The notes beneath the pieces are model-generated. The model made no database searches, was not told the origin of the DNA, and was given only the letters and a program-made list of their open reading frames with translations. Positions 1 to 7,456 of a stretch of DNA of 64,000 nucleotides are shown here, in pieces. Origin of the DNA: DATLNF01 sp046590575 (GTDB taxonomy: Bacteria > Actinomycetota > Actinomycetes > BP-191); contig JBKJUS010000107.1 in the NCBI GenBank assembly GCA_046590575.1, positions 43,102 to 107,101 on the forward strand. Reading direction: 5' to 3'. Numbering within the stretch: the first letter of the stretch is position 1; each line of letters begins with the position of its first letter. The position numbers were made by a program, and so were the translations under genes.

Positions 1-1796
1 GGGCCAGGAGCAGCCACCACCACGCGCTGGGAGTCGTCAATGCGGCGGGTGAGACCGAGTCGGTCGAGGTGCTCGAGCAGCGGGACCGCAACCCGACGTG
101 TGGTGCCCAGCGCTTGGCGCGCCTGGCTCATGGAGAAGGGCTGAGGAAGCGCTGCAAGCGTCGGCAGTGCCGATTCGACGGCGTCCGGGAGAAGGTAGAT
201 CCCGTCCGTCAGCGCCAGCAACATCCCGTGCCGCACCGCCGTCGCAAGAACGGTTGCGGTCAATCCGAGTGAGTCGAGATCCGCGGCGGCCGGCGCGGCG
301 TACGGCGTCTCCGCAAGACGTCGGGCAACCTGGCTCAGCGCGTCGCTTTGGCCGTCAGTGAAGCCAGGCGCGGCGCCGGCCCGGCGTACCAAGCCGCCGC
401 TCGACTCCAGAGTCGGCACATCGGCGGCCAACGCCGAAAGCAGCCTGGCGTCAGGGGCACCGACGGCTTGCCGTGCTGCCTCTGTCGGCAGACCACCGCG
501 CAGCGGGTGCCGGTGTTCGTCATCTGCCACCGCGGCCACCAGTAAGTGCTGCCATTGCTGCCATTGCGCGGCGGAGATCAACCAGTTCCCCACCTCCACC
601 GTGTCCTCGGGGGCTGGGTCGTCCTGGTGGATCACTCCCCACGCCGCGAGCTCTTCCCGGCGGACCGCACCGCGTCGGCGCACCTCGCCAGCCGGGTCCG
701 GTGCGCCGCTCATGCCCTGCAGAGACGTGGCGCGCCTCGCCGCCCCGCCGCGCCGTGACAGCGGCTCCGGCGCGGCGTCGAGAACGACCACTCCGGCGAC
801 CACCCGCTGCTCTCCTGGGTCACGCAGCAGGGCCCGATCGCCGGGCTGAAGCGGTAGTGCCGCTGTGAGGTGCAGCCGGGCGGTGTCATCGCCGAGTCGG
901 CGTACGTCGACGGCCACAGCGGCGGATCCGACGTGCATCAGCAGGGTGGCCGGCAAGCGGGCCGAGCCTTCCGACCCAGCGTCCAGCCGCACGTCGACCA
1001 GGTCGGTGGTTCGCCAGCCGCCGACGGTCACCAGCGCATTGCCCCGGCGTACGTCGGAGACATCGACACCTCGCAGGTTGACCGCGACGCGAGCTACGGC
1101 CTCGACCTGGTCGGCATGACGTTTGAGGCTCTCCAGCCCGCGGACCCGTACCTGGAGGCCCTGCGGGGAGATCTGCAGCGTGTCTCCCACGCGCAGGGTT
1201 CCCGCGCCGAGCGTGCCGGTCACCACCGTGCCGCTGCCCCGGATGGTGAACGCCCGGTCGACCCACAAGCGAACGCGCGCAGCAGGGTCCGGCTCCGGGA
1301 GATCACCTACTAGACGATCGAGCGCACTCCGCAGGTCGTCGACACCTGCACCGGTGACTCCGCTCACCGCTACCGCTTCGACATCACCGAGAGCCGTGGC
1401 CCGGAGGTGCTCCAACGCTTCCGCCATGGCCGGGCCGGGGCTGGCGAGGTCGCAGCGGGTGATCGCGAGCACGCCATGCCGGACCTGAAGTGCGTCCAGC
1501 GCTGCCAAGTGCTCGACCGACTGCCGACTCCAACCTTCGTCAGCAGCCACGACGAAGAGGACCGCCGGCGCCGGCCCGACGCCGGCGAGCATGTTGGGCA
1601 CGAAGCGCTGGTGCCCCGGAACGTCGACGAAGGCGATCTCCACTCCGGACGGCAACGTGGTCCAGCCGAATCCGAGGTCGATCGTCATGCCCCGCCGGCG
1701 TTCCTCCGCCCAGCGGTCAGGCTCCATGCCGGTGAGCGCGCGGACCAACGTCGACTTGCCGTGATCCACATGGCCTGCTGTCGCGACGACGTGCAA
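1..1796 (-). CDS. selB: Selenocysteine-specific elongation factor SelB (C-terminal end outside window)
   Basis: SelB is the GTPase that carries Sec-tRNA(Sec) to the ribosome and recognises the SECIS hairpin at UGA codons. About 598 residues are visible. The G1 motif AGHVDHGKST lies at residues 7-16, the G3 motif DVPGH near 58-62, and a SelB-like G4 TRCD follows; EF-Tu-like barrel domains and then winged-helix sequence come after. The start is a TTG at 1796. It is the only plausible one, because the frame is closed by the selA stop codon (1800-1802) just two codons upstream, and the next start-like codon would cut the G1 motif. The gene follows selA with no spacer and is probably translationally coupled to it. 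The protein runs off the left edge, probably close to its natural end given the usual family length of around 600 residues. Confidence 0.95.
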   Translation of the reverse strand, partial: MHVVATAGHVDHGKSTLVRALTGMEPDRWAEERRRGMTIDLGFGWTTLPSGVEIAFVDVPGHQRFVPNMLAGVGPAPAVLFVVAADEGWSRQSVEHLAALDALQVRHGVLAITRCDLASPGPAMAEALEHLRATALGDVEAVAVSGVTGAGVDDLRSALDRLVGDLPEPDPAARVRLWVDRAFTIRGSGTVVTGTLGAGTLRVGDTLQISPQGLQVRVRGLESLKRHADQVEAVARVAVNLRGVDVSDVRRGNALVTVGGWRTTDLVDVRLDAGSEGSARLPATLLMHVGSAAVAVDVRRLGDDTARLHLTAALPLQPGDRALLRDPGEQRVVAGVVVLDAAPEPLSRRGGAARRATSLQGMSGAPDPAGEVRRRGAVRREELAAWGVIHQDDPAPEDTVEVGNWLISAAQWQQWQHLLVAAVADDEHRHPLRGGLPTEAARQAVGAPDARLLSALAADVPTLESSGGLVRRAGAAPGFTDGQSDALSQVARRLAETPYAAPAAADLDSLGLTATVLATAVRHGMLLALTDGIYLLPDAVESALPTLAALPQPFSMSQARQALGTTRRVAVPLLEHLDRLGLTRRIDDSQRVVVAAPG

Positions 1797-1799
1797 ACG

Positions 1800-3101
1800 T
1801 CAGCCCGCCGCTCCGGCAACAGCCAACACCGCGTCGCAGAGCTCGGCATCACGCGCAGCGGGAACGCAGCGGAGGTCGAGCAGACAACGGTCGCGCTCGA
1901 CCCGGCCGACGACACAGGGGTCGCCGAGCCGCAGCGGCTCGGCAAAGCCAGGAGGCAGGGTGACCGCGGCGCCGGGCAGCACGAGACCGGGCGCGCCGCC
2001 GCCCCCGACCGCACCGTCGGAGTCCTCCACGGTGGCGTCGACACCGCGGCTCACCAAGTCGGCGACCATGGCCGCTGCCCGGAGACGCAACCCATCCTGG
2101 CTCTCCGCGAGCGCCGATTGGGTCGGCGTAGCCGGCCCGCGGATAGTTGCTTCGAGAGCTGCGAGGGTGAGCTTGTCGACACGCAGCGCGCGGGCCAGCG
2201 GATGCCGTCGTAGTCGTTCAACCAGGTCCGCGCGGCCGAGGATCAGACCGGCCTGCGGTCCGCCGAGCAGCTTGTCGCCGCTGCACGTCACCAAGCCAGC
2301 ACCGGCCTCAAGCGCAGAGGTCGCATCCGGCTCCGCCGGCAGGATGGGATCGGGGTGGAGCAACCCAGAGCCGATGTCGACGACGAGCGGTGGGCCGAGC
2401 GCGGCGAGCGCAGCCACGCTGACCGAGCTGGTGTAGCCCACGACGGCAAAGTTCGACGGGTGAATCTTCACGATGCACCCGGTGGATTCGTTGACCGCGT
2501 CGGCGTAGTCCTCAGCCGAGGTCCGGTTGGTAGTGCCCACCTCACGGATCCGCGCTCCGGTCGAGCAGATCAGCTCCGGCAGGCGGAACCCGTCCCCGAT
2601 CTCCACCAGCTCACCCCGGCTGACGACAACCTCGCGTTCGGCAGCCAGGGCGGTGACCGCAAGGACAAGGGCTGCTGCTCCGTTGTTGACGGTGAGGGCT
2701 GCCTCTGCGGCGGGCACTGCCGAGAGCAGCGCTGACGTCGTGCCGCGTCCCCGCGACGCGCGACGTCCGGTGGCCACGTCGTACTCAAGGTCGACGTAGC
2801 CCGCGGCCATCGTGACGGCGGCCACCGCCTGGTCCGAGAGAGCGGCCCGGCCAAGATTGGTGTGCAGCACGACGCCGGTTGCGTTCAGCACCGGGCGCAT
2901 CCGCACCGGCACGCCGGCCAGGGCGCGGGCGACCTCGTCGGCGACCTGATCGGGTGCGATCTCTCCGGCGCGGGCGCGGGCCACGGTATCGATCACGACC
3001 CGTTTTGCTTCCGTCCGGTTCACGCGCTCGAGCGCGGCGAGCACGCGGGGCTCGGCGAGCACGGAGTCGACACGTGGCAGCTGACGCCTGCTGTCTGTCA
3101 T
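1800..3101 (-). CDS. selA: L-seryl-tRNA(Sec) selenium transferase SelA
   Basis: SelA is a PLP enzyme that converts Ser-tRNA(Sec) to Sec-tRNA(Sec) using selenophosphate from SelD. The 433-residue product has family length. The PLP lysine is about residue 277 in SGDKLLGGPQAG, and the family motif NATGVVLHTNLGRA lies at about 73-86. I chose the ATG at 3101 because AGGGAG stands three bases upstream; an in-frame ATG at 3119 would add six residues and lacks this spacing. selB follows immediately. The tRNA(Sec) gene lies 300 bases upstream on the same strand. The ribosome-binding site abuts a 23-base copy of the tRNA(Sec) anticodon arm (3108-3130). Confidence 0.96.
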   Translation of the reverse strand: MTDSRRQLPRVDSVLAEPRVLAALERVNRTEAKRVVIDTVARARAGEIAPDQVADEVARALAGVPVRMRPVLNATGVVLHTNLGRAALSDQAVAAVTMAAGYVDLEYDVATGRRASRGRGTTSALLSAVPAAEAALTVNNGAAALVLAVTALAAEREVVVSRGELVEIGDGFRLPELICSTGARIREVGTTNRTSAEDYADAVNESTGCIVKIHPSNFAVVGYTSSVSVAALAALGPPLVVDIGSGLLHPDPILPAEPDATSALEAGAGLVTCSGDKLLGGPQAGLILGRADLVERLRRHPLARALRVDKLTLAALEATIRGPATPTQSALAESQDGLRLRAAAMVADLVSRGVDATVEDSDGAVGGGGAPGLVLPGAAVTLPPGFAEPLRLGDPCVVGRVERDRCLLDLRCVPAARDAELCDAVLAVAGAAG

Positions 3102-3107
3102 GAGCTC

Positions 3108-3130
3108 CCTCGGCCACACCGGTTTTGAAG
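3108..3130 (-). repeat. 23-bp exact copy of part of the tRNA(Sec) anticodon/variable arm, in the selA leader
   Basis: Positions 3108-3130 are identical to 3440-3462 inside the tRNA(Sec) gene and have the same orientation. The copied part spans the anticodon loop, the 3' strand of the anticodon stem and the start of the variable arm. Similarity stops sharply at both ends. The copy ends directly at the selA ribosome-binding site. It could be the core of an old attachment site or a tRNA-like regulatory decoy; the sequence alone does not decide. Confidence 0.85.
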
Positions 3131-3327
3131 CCTGACCTTACCGATTTCGGCGACCCTGCTGAGCGGCGCAGCCTTGGCCGTGACGGCGGAACTCGGACAG
3201 GAAACCTCCACCGTTGGGCGGACGCTTCCGCGCCGGGCGCGATGCATCCTGTGCTGATGCCGTCCTCGGGACTCTCGCCAGTCACCCTGTCCGCATCCAC
3301 GCTCCGGACGCATCCATCGGAGACCCC

Positions 3328-3432
3328 GTGAAGCTTCCTGTTCGTTCCGCACTCGTCGTCGCCGCGGCTTCCGCTCTGGTGTTCCGTAGTCAGAGCATGT
3401 GGCGGAGGCGGACGGGAATCGAACCCGCCTGA
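3328..3432 (+). pseudogene. Possible truncated N-terminus of a secreted protein, running into the tRNA(Sec) gene
   Basis: A GTG at 3328 preceded by CGGAGA opens a short frame beginning VKLPVRSALVVAAASALVF, a charged start followed by a hydrophobic stretch like a signal peptide. The frame then enters the antisense strand of the tRNA(Sec) gene and stops at 3432. No mature domain follows. It may be the severed 5' end of an exported protein gene or chance. The rest of 3131-3399 shows no gene I can support; it is the leader region between the tRNA and selA. Confidence 0.3.
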
Positions 3433-3495
3433 CCGAGATCCTCGGCCACACCGGTTTTGAAGACCGGGAGGGCCACCAGGCACCTGTACGCCTCC
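3400..3495 (-). tRNA. selC: tRNA-Sec (anticodon TCA)
   Basis: The minus strand from 3495 begins GGAGGCGT and ends CGCCTCC, then G and an encoded CCA (3400-3402). It has the long acceptor stem, a T arm with GGTTCGATTCC, an extended variable arm and an anticodon loop CTTCAAA with anticodon TCA, which reads UGA. The length of 96 bases including CCA fits bacterial tRNA(Sec). It is transcribed toward selA-selB and is divergent from selD, whose start is 62 bases away, so promoters for both directions must lie in 3496-3557. Confidence 0.95.
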
Positions 3496-3557
3496 AGCGC
3501 AGGAGCCTATTGCAGCGGCGCGACACACATCGTGGCCATCGACATAGCATCGCGGCT

Positions 3558-4571
3558 ATGACGGTGACGGAGAGCGCGAAAACGTATCGGCTGACGCAGT
3601 TTGCCCACGGGGGTGGCTGTGCCTGCAAGATCCCGCCCGGCGAGCTCGAGCAGATCGTCGCCGGTCTGGTCGGACTTGATCCGTCCGACGGGACCGCGGA
3701 GCTGCTCGTCGGTCTGGACGGGGGTGACGACGCTGCAGCGGTGCGCATCGATGCGAAGACCGCGGTGCTGTCGACGGCCGACTTCTTCACCCCCGTCGTC
3801 GACGACGCCTACGACTGGGGCCGGATCGCTGCCGCCAACGCGTTGTCGGACATCTACGCGATGGGCGGCACCCCTCTGCTCGCCATCAACTTGCTCGCGT
3901 GGCCGCGAGACGTCCTGCCCCTGGAGCTGGCGACCGAAGTGCTCAGAGGCGGTTTGGATGTTGCCCGCGAGGCACGCTGCCACGTGGCCGGCGGACACAG
4001 CATCGACGATCCCGAGCCGAAGTACGGCATGGCCGTCACCGGGGTCGCCCATCCCGATCGCCTGTTCCGCAATGACGCGGGACGCCCGGGCGACGTGCTC
4101 TCGTTGACCAAGCCGCTGGGCATCGGCGTGCTTAACAGCCGGCACAAGCAGACGGGGGAGGTTTTTCCCCAGGCCATCGACGCTATGACTTCTTTGAACC
4201 GCGATGCGGCAGGTCACGCGCTGGCTGCCGGTGTCCGTTGCGCGACGGATGTGACTGGCTTCGGCCTGCTGGGCCATCTGTACAAACTCGCGCGCGCCAG
4301 TGGAGTCACCGCCGAGATCGACTCCAGCGCTGTGCCCTATCTCGACGGCGCAGTGGCCGCGGCGCGCGACGGCTTTGTTAGTGGTGGGACGCGCCGCAAC
4401 CTCGACTGGGTCGACCCGCACGTCGACTTCGGCACCATGGATGAGGTGCAGCGGCTGCTCTTGGCCGACGCGCAGACGTCAGGGGGCCTCCTCGTCGCCG
4501 GTGAGGTGCCGGGCGCGCCGATCATCGGACGCCTGGTCGCGCGCGACGGAGTGACCGTTCGGGTCCGGTGA
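3558..4571 (+). CDS. selD: Selenide, water dikinase (selenophosphate synthetase) SelD
   Basis: SelD makes selenophosphate from selenide and ATP, the selenium donor used by SelA. The 337-residue product begins MTVTES at an ATG (3558). The glycine-rich active loop HGGGCACKIPP contains the catalytic Cys21 and Lys24; this enzyme uses cysteine, so it is not itself a selenoprotein. AIRS-type ATP-binding features follow, including GGDDAAAV-like sequence, a DVTGFGLLGHL motif near two thirds and the DAQTSGGLL motif near the C-terminus. An upstream in-frame ATG would extend the protein through the tRNA(Sec) gene and is rejected. The gene diverges from the tRNA(Sec) and lies 119 bases before the small membrane-protein run. 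Confidence 0.96.
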   Translation: MTVTESAKTYRLTQFAHGGGCACKIPPGELEQIVAGLVGLDPSDGTAELLVGLDGGDDAAAVRIDAKTAVLSTADFFTPVVDDAYDWGRIAAANALSDIYAMGGTPLLAINLLAWPRDVLPLELATEVLRGGLDVAREARCHVAGGHSIDDPEPKYGMAVTGVAHPDRLFRNDAGRPGDVLSLTKPLGIGVLNSRHKQTGEVFPQAIDAMTSLNRDAAGHALAAGVRCATDVTGFGLLGHLYKLARASGVTAEIDSSAVPYLDGAVAAARDGFVSGGTRRNLDWVDPHVDFGTMDEVQRLLLADAQTSGGLLVAGEVPGAPIIGRLVARDGVTVRVR

Positions 4572-4614
4572 AAGGGCGGACGACGTCGACGCGAAGATTC
4601 CCGGTGATCAAGAC

Positions 4615-4643
4615 TTGTCTCGACCGCCGCCGAAGGCGATAGT
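4615..4643 (+). promoter_or_regulatory. Possible sigma-70-type promoter for the 4691-7421 gene run
   Basis: TTGTCT at 4615-4620 and GATAGT at 4638-4643 are separated by 17 bases. They are set in the only non-coding gap before the membrane-protein/selenoprotein run, about 48 bases from the first start codon. The match is moderate and unsupported by other data. Confidence 0.35.
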
Positions 4644-4690
4644 GCCTATATGTGATCGGCCCATAGGGCCGCCGTTCGCGAGGAGCCGCC

Positions 4691-4939
4691 GTGGTGCTGT
4701 GGTGGATCGGCAACGCCGTCCTACTGCTGGTTGTGGTCCCGCTCGTCGTCATTCTTGCGGACCGACTGCTCAAGCCAGTGCGCGAGATCCGCGCTTACGC
4801 CGACGACATCCTCGACCACGGGGTCAGCCTGACCAGCGCCCTCGACTCCGTGCCTAAGCTGGTGACGACCACTGAGCTGACGGGCGTCGCTAAGGGCCTC
4901 GTCGGTCGCTACGGTGCGGCGCTGCAAAAACTGCTGTGA
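4691..4939 (+). CDS. Small single-pass membrane protein, unknown function
   Basis: The 82-residue product starts at GTG 4691 after AGGAG. Residues 3-24 form one strongly hydrophobic segment (IGNAVLLLVVVPLVVILAD); the rest is a soluble, amphipathic helical tail. I recognise no named domain. It opens a run of short membrane proteins with the same plan (one N-terminal membrane helix, then a helical tail) that surrounds the predicted selenoprotein at 5287. The spacing to the next gene is 43 bases. A role in a membrane complex is inference from this context only. Confidence 0.75.
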   Translation: MVLWWIGNAVLLLVVVPLVVILADRLLKPVREIRAYADDILDHGVSLTSALDSVPKLVTTTELTGVAKGLVGRYGAALQKLL

Positions 4940-4982
4940 ACAGCCCCGGCGCCACCATGACAGCCACCCCGGAAGGGACACG

Positions 4983-5261
4983 ATGAGCGCGGCCGCGATT
5001 ACCACCCTGGTCGGCGTCGGACTGCTCGCCGGCGCACTGGTGCTCTACCTCAGCATCGTCGCCTACCACCTGTCGAAGGTGAACTTCGCTCTCGGCACCG
5101 TCGTCATTGGGGTGCGGGCGATTGCCAACCAGACCCAGCCGGTCGAGGCCGTCGTCGGCAGCATCGCCGGCGACGTGGCCGCAATCGACGACGCGCTCAA
5201 GGCCTTGGTAGTGCTCGCGACCACTCCGAAGCCGGGCGTTCGCGCCCGGGCATCCCGCTGA
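4983..5261 (+). CDS. Small single-pass membrane protein, unknown function
   Basis: The 92-residue product starts at ATG 4983 after GGAAGGGA. Residues 4-27 form a hydrophobic helix (ITTLVGVGLLAGALVLYLS). The tail contains regularly spaced hydrophobic residues and the run AIANQTQPVEAVVGSIAGD, suggesting an amphipathic or coiled helix, and ends in a basic stretch. It lies directly before the predicted selenoprotein gene with 25 bases between, so the two are probably co-transcribed. No family is recognised; its plan matches its neighbours at 4691, 5485, 5751 and 6029. Confidence 0.8.
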   Translation: MSAAAITTLVGVGLLAGALVLYLSIVAYHLSKVNFALGTVVIGVRAIANQTQPVEAVVGSIAGDVAAIDDALKALVVLATTPKPGVRARASR

Positions 5262-5286
5262 CCGAACGCTGACGAGAGGACGCCGC

Positions 5287-5463
5287 ATGGCTTACAAGTG
5301 GGGTTGACGGGATTCCGACCACACCTGCAGGTGGCAGGCCAAGGGCGAGACCGAAGAAGAGTTGTTGGCGAAGATCGCTGAGCACGTGAAGAAGAAGCAC
5401 GCCGTTCACACCGTGTCGGACACCATCGTCAACTTCGTGGTTCAGGACGTGAAGAAGACGTGA
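5287..5463 (+). CDS. Predicted DUF1059-family selenoprotein with in-frame TGA (Sec) at codon 7
   Basis: Reading the TGA at 5305-5307 as selenocysteine gives 58 residues beginning MAYKWG-U-RDSDHTC and containing GETEEELLAKIAEHVKKKH, stopping at 5461-5463. DUF1059 proteins are short (about 55-65 residues) and characteristically have an early Cys, a second Cys several residues on, an acidic ETEEEL-type helix and a His-rich AEH...H segment. Here the first Cys position is replaced by Sec, with Cys14 retained, giving U-x6-C. The start ATG has GAGAGGA seven bases upstream. A hairpin fitting a bacterial SECIS lies at 5324-5338, and selA, selB, selD and tRNA(Sec) are all within 5 kb. The family's function is unknown; a redox role for Sec7/Cys14 is inference. 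Without recoding the gene looks like a six-codon peptide, so automatic annotation would probably omit it or start it late. Confidence 0.9.
5324..5338 (+). promoter_or_regulatory. SECIS-like stem-loop downstream of the UGA codon
   Basis: CCTGC (5324-5328) pairs perfectly with GCAGG (5334-5338), leaving the five-base loop AGGTG. The loop begins AGGU, the G-U arrangement known from the E. coli fdhF SECIS apical loop that SelB binds. The stem begins 17 bases after the UGA and the loop G-U lies about 24-25 bases after it, inside the usual bacterial range. A competing pairing, CCAC 5319-5322 with GTGG 5331-5334, is possible but has no G-U loop signature. Confidence 0.75.
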
Positions 5464-5484
5464 GCTCGCCGAAGGAGAGTTCGG

Positions 5485-5754
5485 ATGGATGACCTTGTTG
5501 CGGTCAGCCTCAGGGGCTGGTACATCGGATTCGCCATCGCCGGTGTCGCGATCGCGGTGGTCGTCGTGCTCGTCGCGATCATCATGACGATGGCTCGTCG
5601 GATCGCGATCCAGGCGGCGGCCATCACCGAGGGGCTCGACCAGGCGCGGGTGCACACGCTTGCGCTGTGGGATGTCGCGAAGGTCAACGAAGGCCTGACG
5701 AGCATCGTGGGTAGCGCCGCAGCCGCGCGAGGGGTCTTGGAGGCAAAGCTGTGA
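5485..5754 (+). CDS. Small single-pass membrane protein, unknown function
   Basis: The 89-residue product starts at ATG 5485 after AAGGAGAG. One long hydrophobic segment spans residues 13-37 (IGFAIAGVAIAVVVVLVAI), followed by ARR and a soluble helical tail with ITEGLDQARVHTLALWDV. It starts 21 bases after the selenoprotein stop and overlaps the next gene by GTGA, so it is clearly part of the same transcription unit. No known family is recognised. The short basic stretch after the membrane segment suggests the tail is cytoplasmic. Confidence 0.8.
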   Translation: MDDLVAVSLRGWYIGFAIAGVAIAVVVVLVAIIMTMARRIAIQAAAITEGLDQARVHTLALWDVAKVNEGLTSIVGSAAAARGVLEAKL

Positions 5755-6032
5755 ACGTCGCGCTGGCCGACAACGAGATCACCATCTGGTGGGTGACCCT
5801 TGGCCTTGGTCTTACCGTCGCGCTCGTGGTCATCATCCTGCTCTCACTGCTGACGGGTCTGGTGCGCGACATCGACCACAACGTCGACGACGTGTGGCAG
5901 ACCGCGACCCGCGTCGCCCGTAACACCACGACGGTGTGGATACTTGGTCAGACAGCCGGCCTATCGGCGGCGTTGCGCGACGAGGTCGCCCAGCATGCCG
6001 CTCTCTTCGAGGCTAACAAGAGGCGACGATGA
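5751..6032 (+). CDS. Small single-pass membrane protein, unknown function
   Basis: The 93-residue product begins at GTG 5751, overlapping the previous stop. Residues 12-37 form a hydrophobic helix (WWVTLGLGLTVALVVIILL) and are followed by DIDHNVDDVWQTATRVARN, a hydrophilic helix with hydrophobic residues three to four apart. The C-terminus is basic (NKRRR). The overlaps at both ends (GTGA and ATGA) indicate translational coupling with both neighbours. The family is unrecognised. Confidence 0.8.
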   Translation: MNVALADNEITIWWVTLGLGLTVALVVIILLSLLTGLVRDIDHNVDDVWQTATRVARNTTTVWILGQTAGLSAALRDEVAQHAALFEANKRRR

Positions 6033-6283
6033 CACTGCGCATCACCTTGTCGGTGCTGGAGATCGTTCTGGTCGTCGCGATCCTCGCCTTCTTCCTCATC
6101 CGCATCTCTCGCCTGCTCCGGCGCATCTCGATCACGCTCGCAAGGGTGACGTGGGGGGTGCGCACCGTGGAGAAGCAGTGCTTCCAGATCGGCCCGGCTG
6201 CCGACCGCATCAACGCCAATCTGGCCACTGCTGCGGCCGGTCTCGAGAGCGCCGCAGTGATGGCCGAGCGTCTCGGTCGCTGA
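6029..6283 (+). CDS. Small single-pass membrane protein, unknown function
   Basis: The 84-residue product starts at ATG 6029, overlapping the upstream stop by ATGA. Residues 4-25 form the membrane helix (ITLSVLEIVLVVAILAFFL). The tail is basic and then amphipathic, containing a single Cys near residue 51 and ADRINANLATAAAGLESAA. The RIN-x-NLATA pattern recalls the asparagine-bearing heptads of the three proteins encoded at 7457-9358, hinting that the two groups are related parts of one system; that link is inference. Confidence 0.8.
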   Translation: MTLRITLSVLEIVLVVAILAFFLIRISRLLRRISITLARVTWGVRTVEKQCFQIGPAADRINANLATAAAGLESAAVMAERLGR

Positions 6284-6287
6284 TGCC

Positions 6288-7421
6288 ATGACCGATGGGG
6301 ACGCGGAGCCAAGCCGCCCCCCCGACGATGACGACGTCGCACTTTCCTTCATCCGAGGTGAGTCGGGGAGGTCATCGTCGGACCTCTCGATCGCCGATGA
6401 CGTCTTGCTCGCCGCAGGGAAGGTGGCGGCGGCCTTGCGAGTCGGAGCAGCGACGGTGTTCGTGCGCGCGGACCTGCCCGATGAGTTGGCTCATGCGAAG
6501 CTTGCTGTCGAGCGGGCGCTGAGCACAGATGGTCTGCTTCCGCTCGATCAGAACACCGCCCTCGCCTTGCCGGTGGCTCGACGCCTCGCCAGCGTGGAAG
6601 CAGCGAGTTGGGACCTCTGGGGCCGGGACCTGGCCGACGTCTTCGCGTCGCTGCAGGCGCAGGAACCGGCGGGGGTGGCGACCGCGGGCCCGCCGACCGA
6701 CGACGTCTCGCTGCCCGAGACGGCCGAGGCGAGTCAGGTCCCGGTCGAGGAGGCGCCACCCGCGATCCTCGCGGATGAGGAGCTGGCTCGGGACTCGCCG
6801 GCCGGGGGTCGCACTCTGGTGGTCGCTGGGATCGCGGGTGTCCTCCTGCTGGCGGCGCTGGGTGGCACGTTGACCTATGCACTGCGGGAGCGCGACGCAG
6901 CACGCGACGGCGCCAACCCCGGCCCCACGGCCAGCTCAGGCACAGGCGCGTCCACTGCGCCGGAGGCGCTGGTCGACTACACCGACCCGCGTGGGCGATT
7001 CACGATGAGTTACCCCGCCAGTTGGCAGCAGGTGCAGTCAGACGACACCGACATCGCCCTGCTGCTGCTGGCCGGCGGCAGCGACTCGATGCTCGTTCGC
7101 CTCGTCCAGTTGCAGCGAGCCATCGACCCTGCGGATATCGCTGATGTGAAGTCGGTGACTGATGTCATCGTGCAAACCTCGACGGTCCGGGTTCTGGAGG
7201 AGAAGCCGATCACCCTGGGGCCAGGAGTGCAGGGCTACTACTACCTCTACACGTTCACTGACCCAGTCACGAAGCAGGAGGGGGTGCACTCGCACTTCTT
7301 CCTCTTCGAAGGCGCGGTGATGCACACGCTGGTCTTCCAGGCCCTGCCAGGGGATGGCTTCGGAGCCCTCGCTCCTGACTTCGACCGGATCGCTCTGAGC
7401 TACCGCCCCGCGAAGACCTGA
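6288..7421 (+). CDS. Single-pass membrane protein with extracytoplasmic C-terminal domain, unknown function
   Basis: The 377-residue product has an acidic, mostly hydrophilic N-terminal half (1-175), one membrane helix at about 176-195 (LVVAGIAGVLLLAALGGTL), a low-complexity linker rich in Gly, Thr, Ser and Pro, and a folded C-terminal domain from about 222. The domain begins with VDYTDPRGRFTMSYPASWQ, a pattern seen in PsbP-like and other lipoprotein-type surface domains of Actinomycetota. It starts five bases after the previous stop and probably ends the operon. Its stop codon lies in a GACCT simple repeat. A function cannot be assigned. Confidence 0.8.
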   Translation: MTDGDAEPSRPPDDDDVALSFIRGESGRSSSDLSIADDVLLAAGKVAAALRVGAATVFVRADLPDELAHAKLAVERALSTDGLLPLDQNTALALPVARRLASVEAASWDLWGRDLADVFASLQAQEPAGVATAGPPTDDVSLPETAEASQVPVEEAPPAILADEELARDSPAGGRTLVVAGIAGVLLLAALGGTLTYALRERDAARDGANPGPTASSGTGASTAPEALVDYTDPRGRFTMSYPASWQQVQSDDTDIALLLLAGGSDSMLVRLVQLQRAIDPADIADVKSVTDVIVQTSTVRVLEEKPITLGPGVQGYYYLYTFTDPVTKQEGVHSHFFLFEGAVMHTLVFQALPGDGFGALAPDFDRIALSYRPAKT

Positions 7422-7439
7422 CCTGACCTGACCTGACCT
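7415..7439 (+). repeat. Five tandem copies of GACCT across a stop codon
   Basis: Five perfect copies of GACCT occupy 7415-7439 and include the TGA stop of the preceding gene (7419-7421). Changes in copy number would leave the encoded protein unchanged because the stop is in the first unit junction. The repeat lies in the 35-base gap between convergent genes. Confidence 0.9.
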
Positions 7440-7456
7440 TAGGCGGGCGTGACCGG

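Noticed and set aside
1796..1796. Annotating SelB from a later ATG/GTG start
   Set aside because: The next start-like codon lies inside the GHVDHGKST motif and would remove part of the nucleotide-binding site; the TTG is the only workable start.
3399..3557. N-terminal extension of SelD upstream of 3558
   Set aside because: It would be encoded by the antisense of the tRNA(Sec) gene; the family start fits ATG 3558.
3558..4571. SelD as a selenoprotein
   Set aside because: The active-loop position reads TGT/TGC cysteine codons, not TGA.
5305..5307. TGA as a true stop, making 5287-5307 a six-codon peptide or the gene a pseudogene
   Set aside because: The frame after the TGA keeps the DUF1059 pattern to its end with no further stop, a SECIS-like hairpin follows, and the Sec machinery is adjacent.
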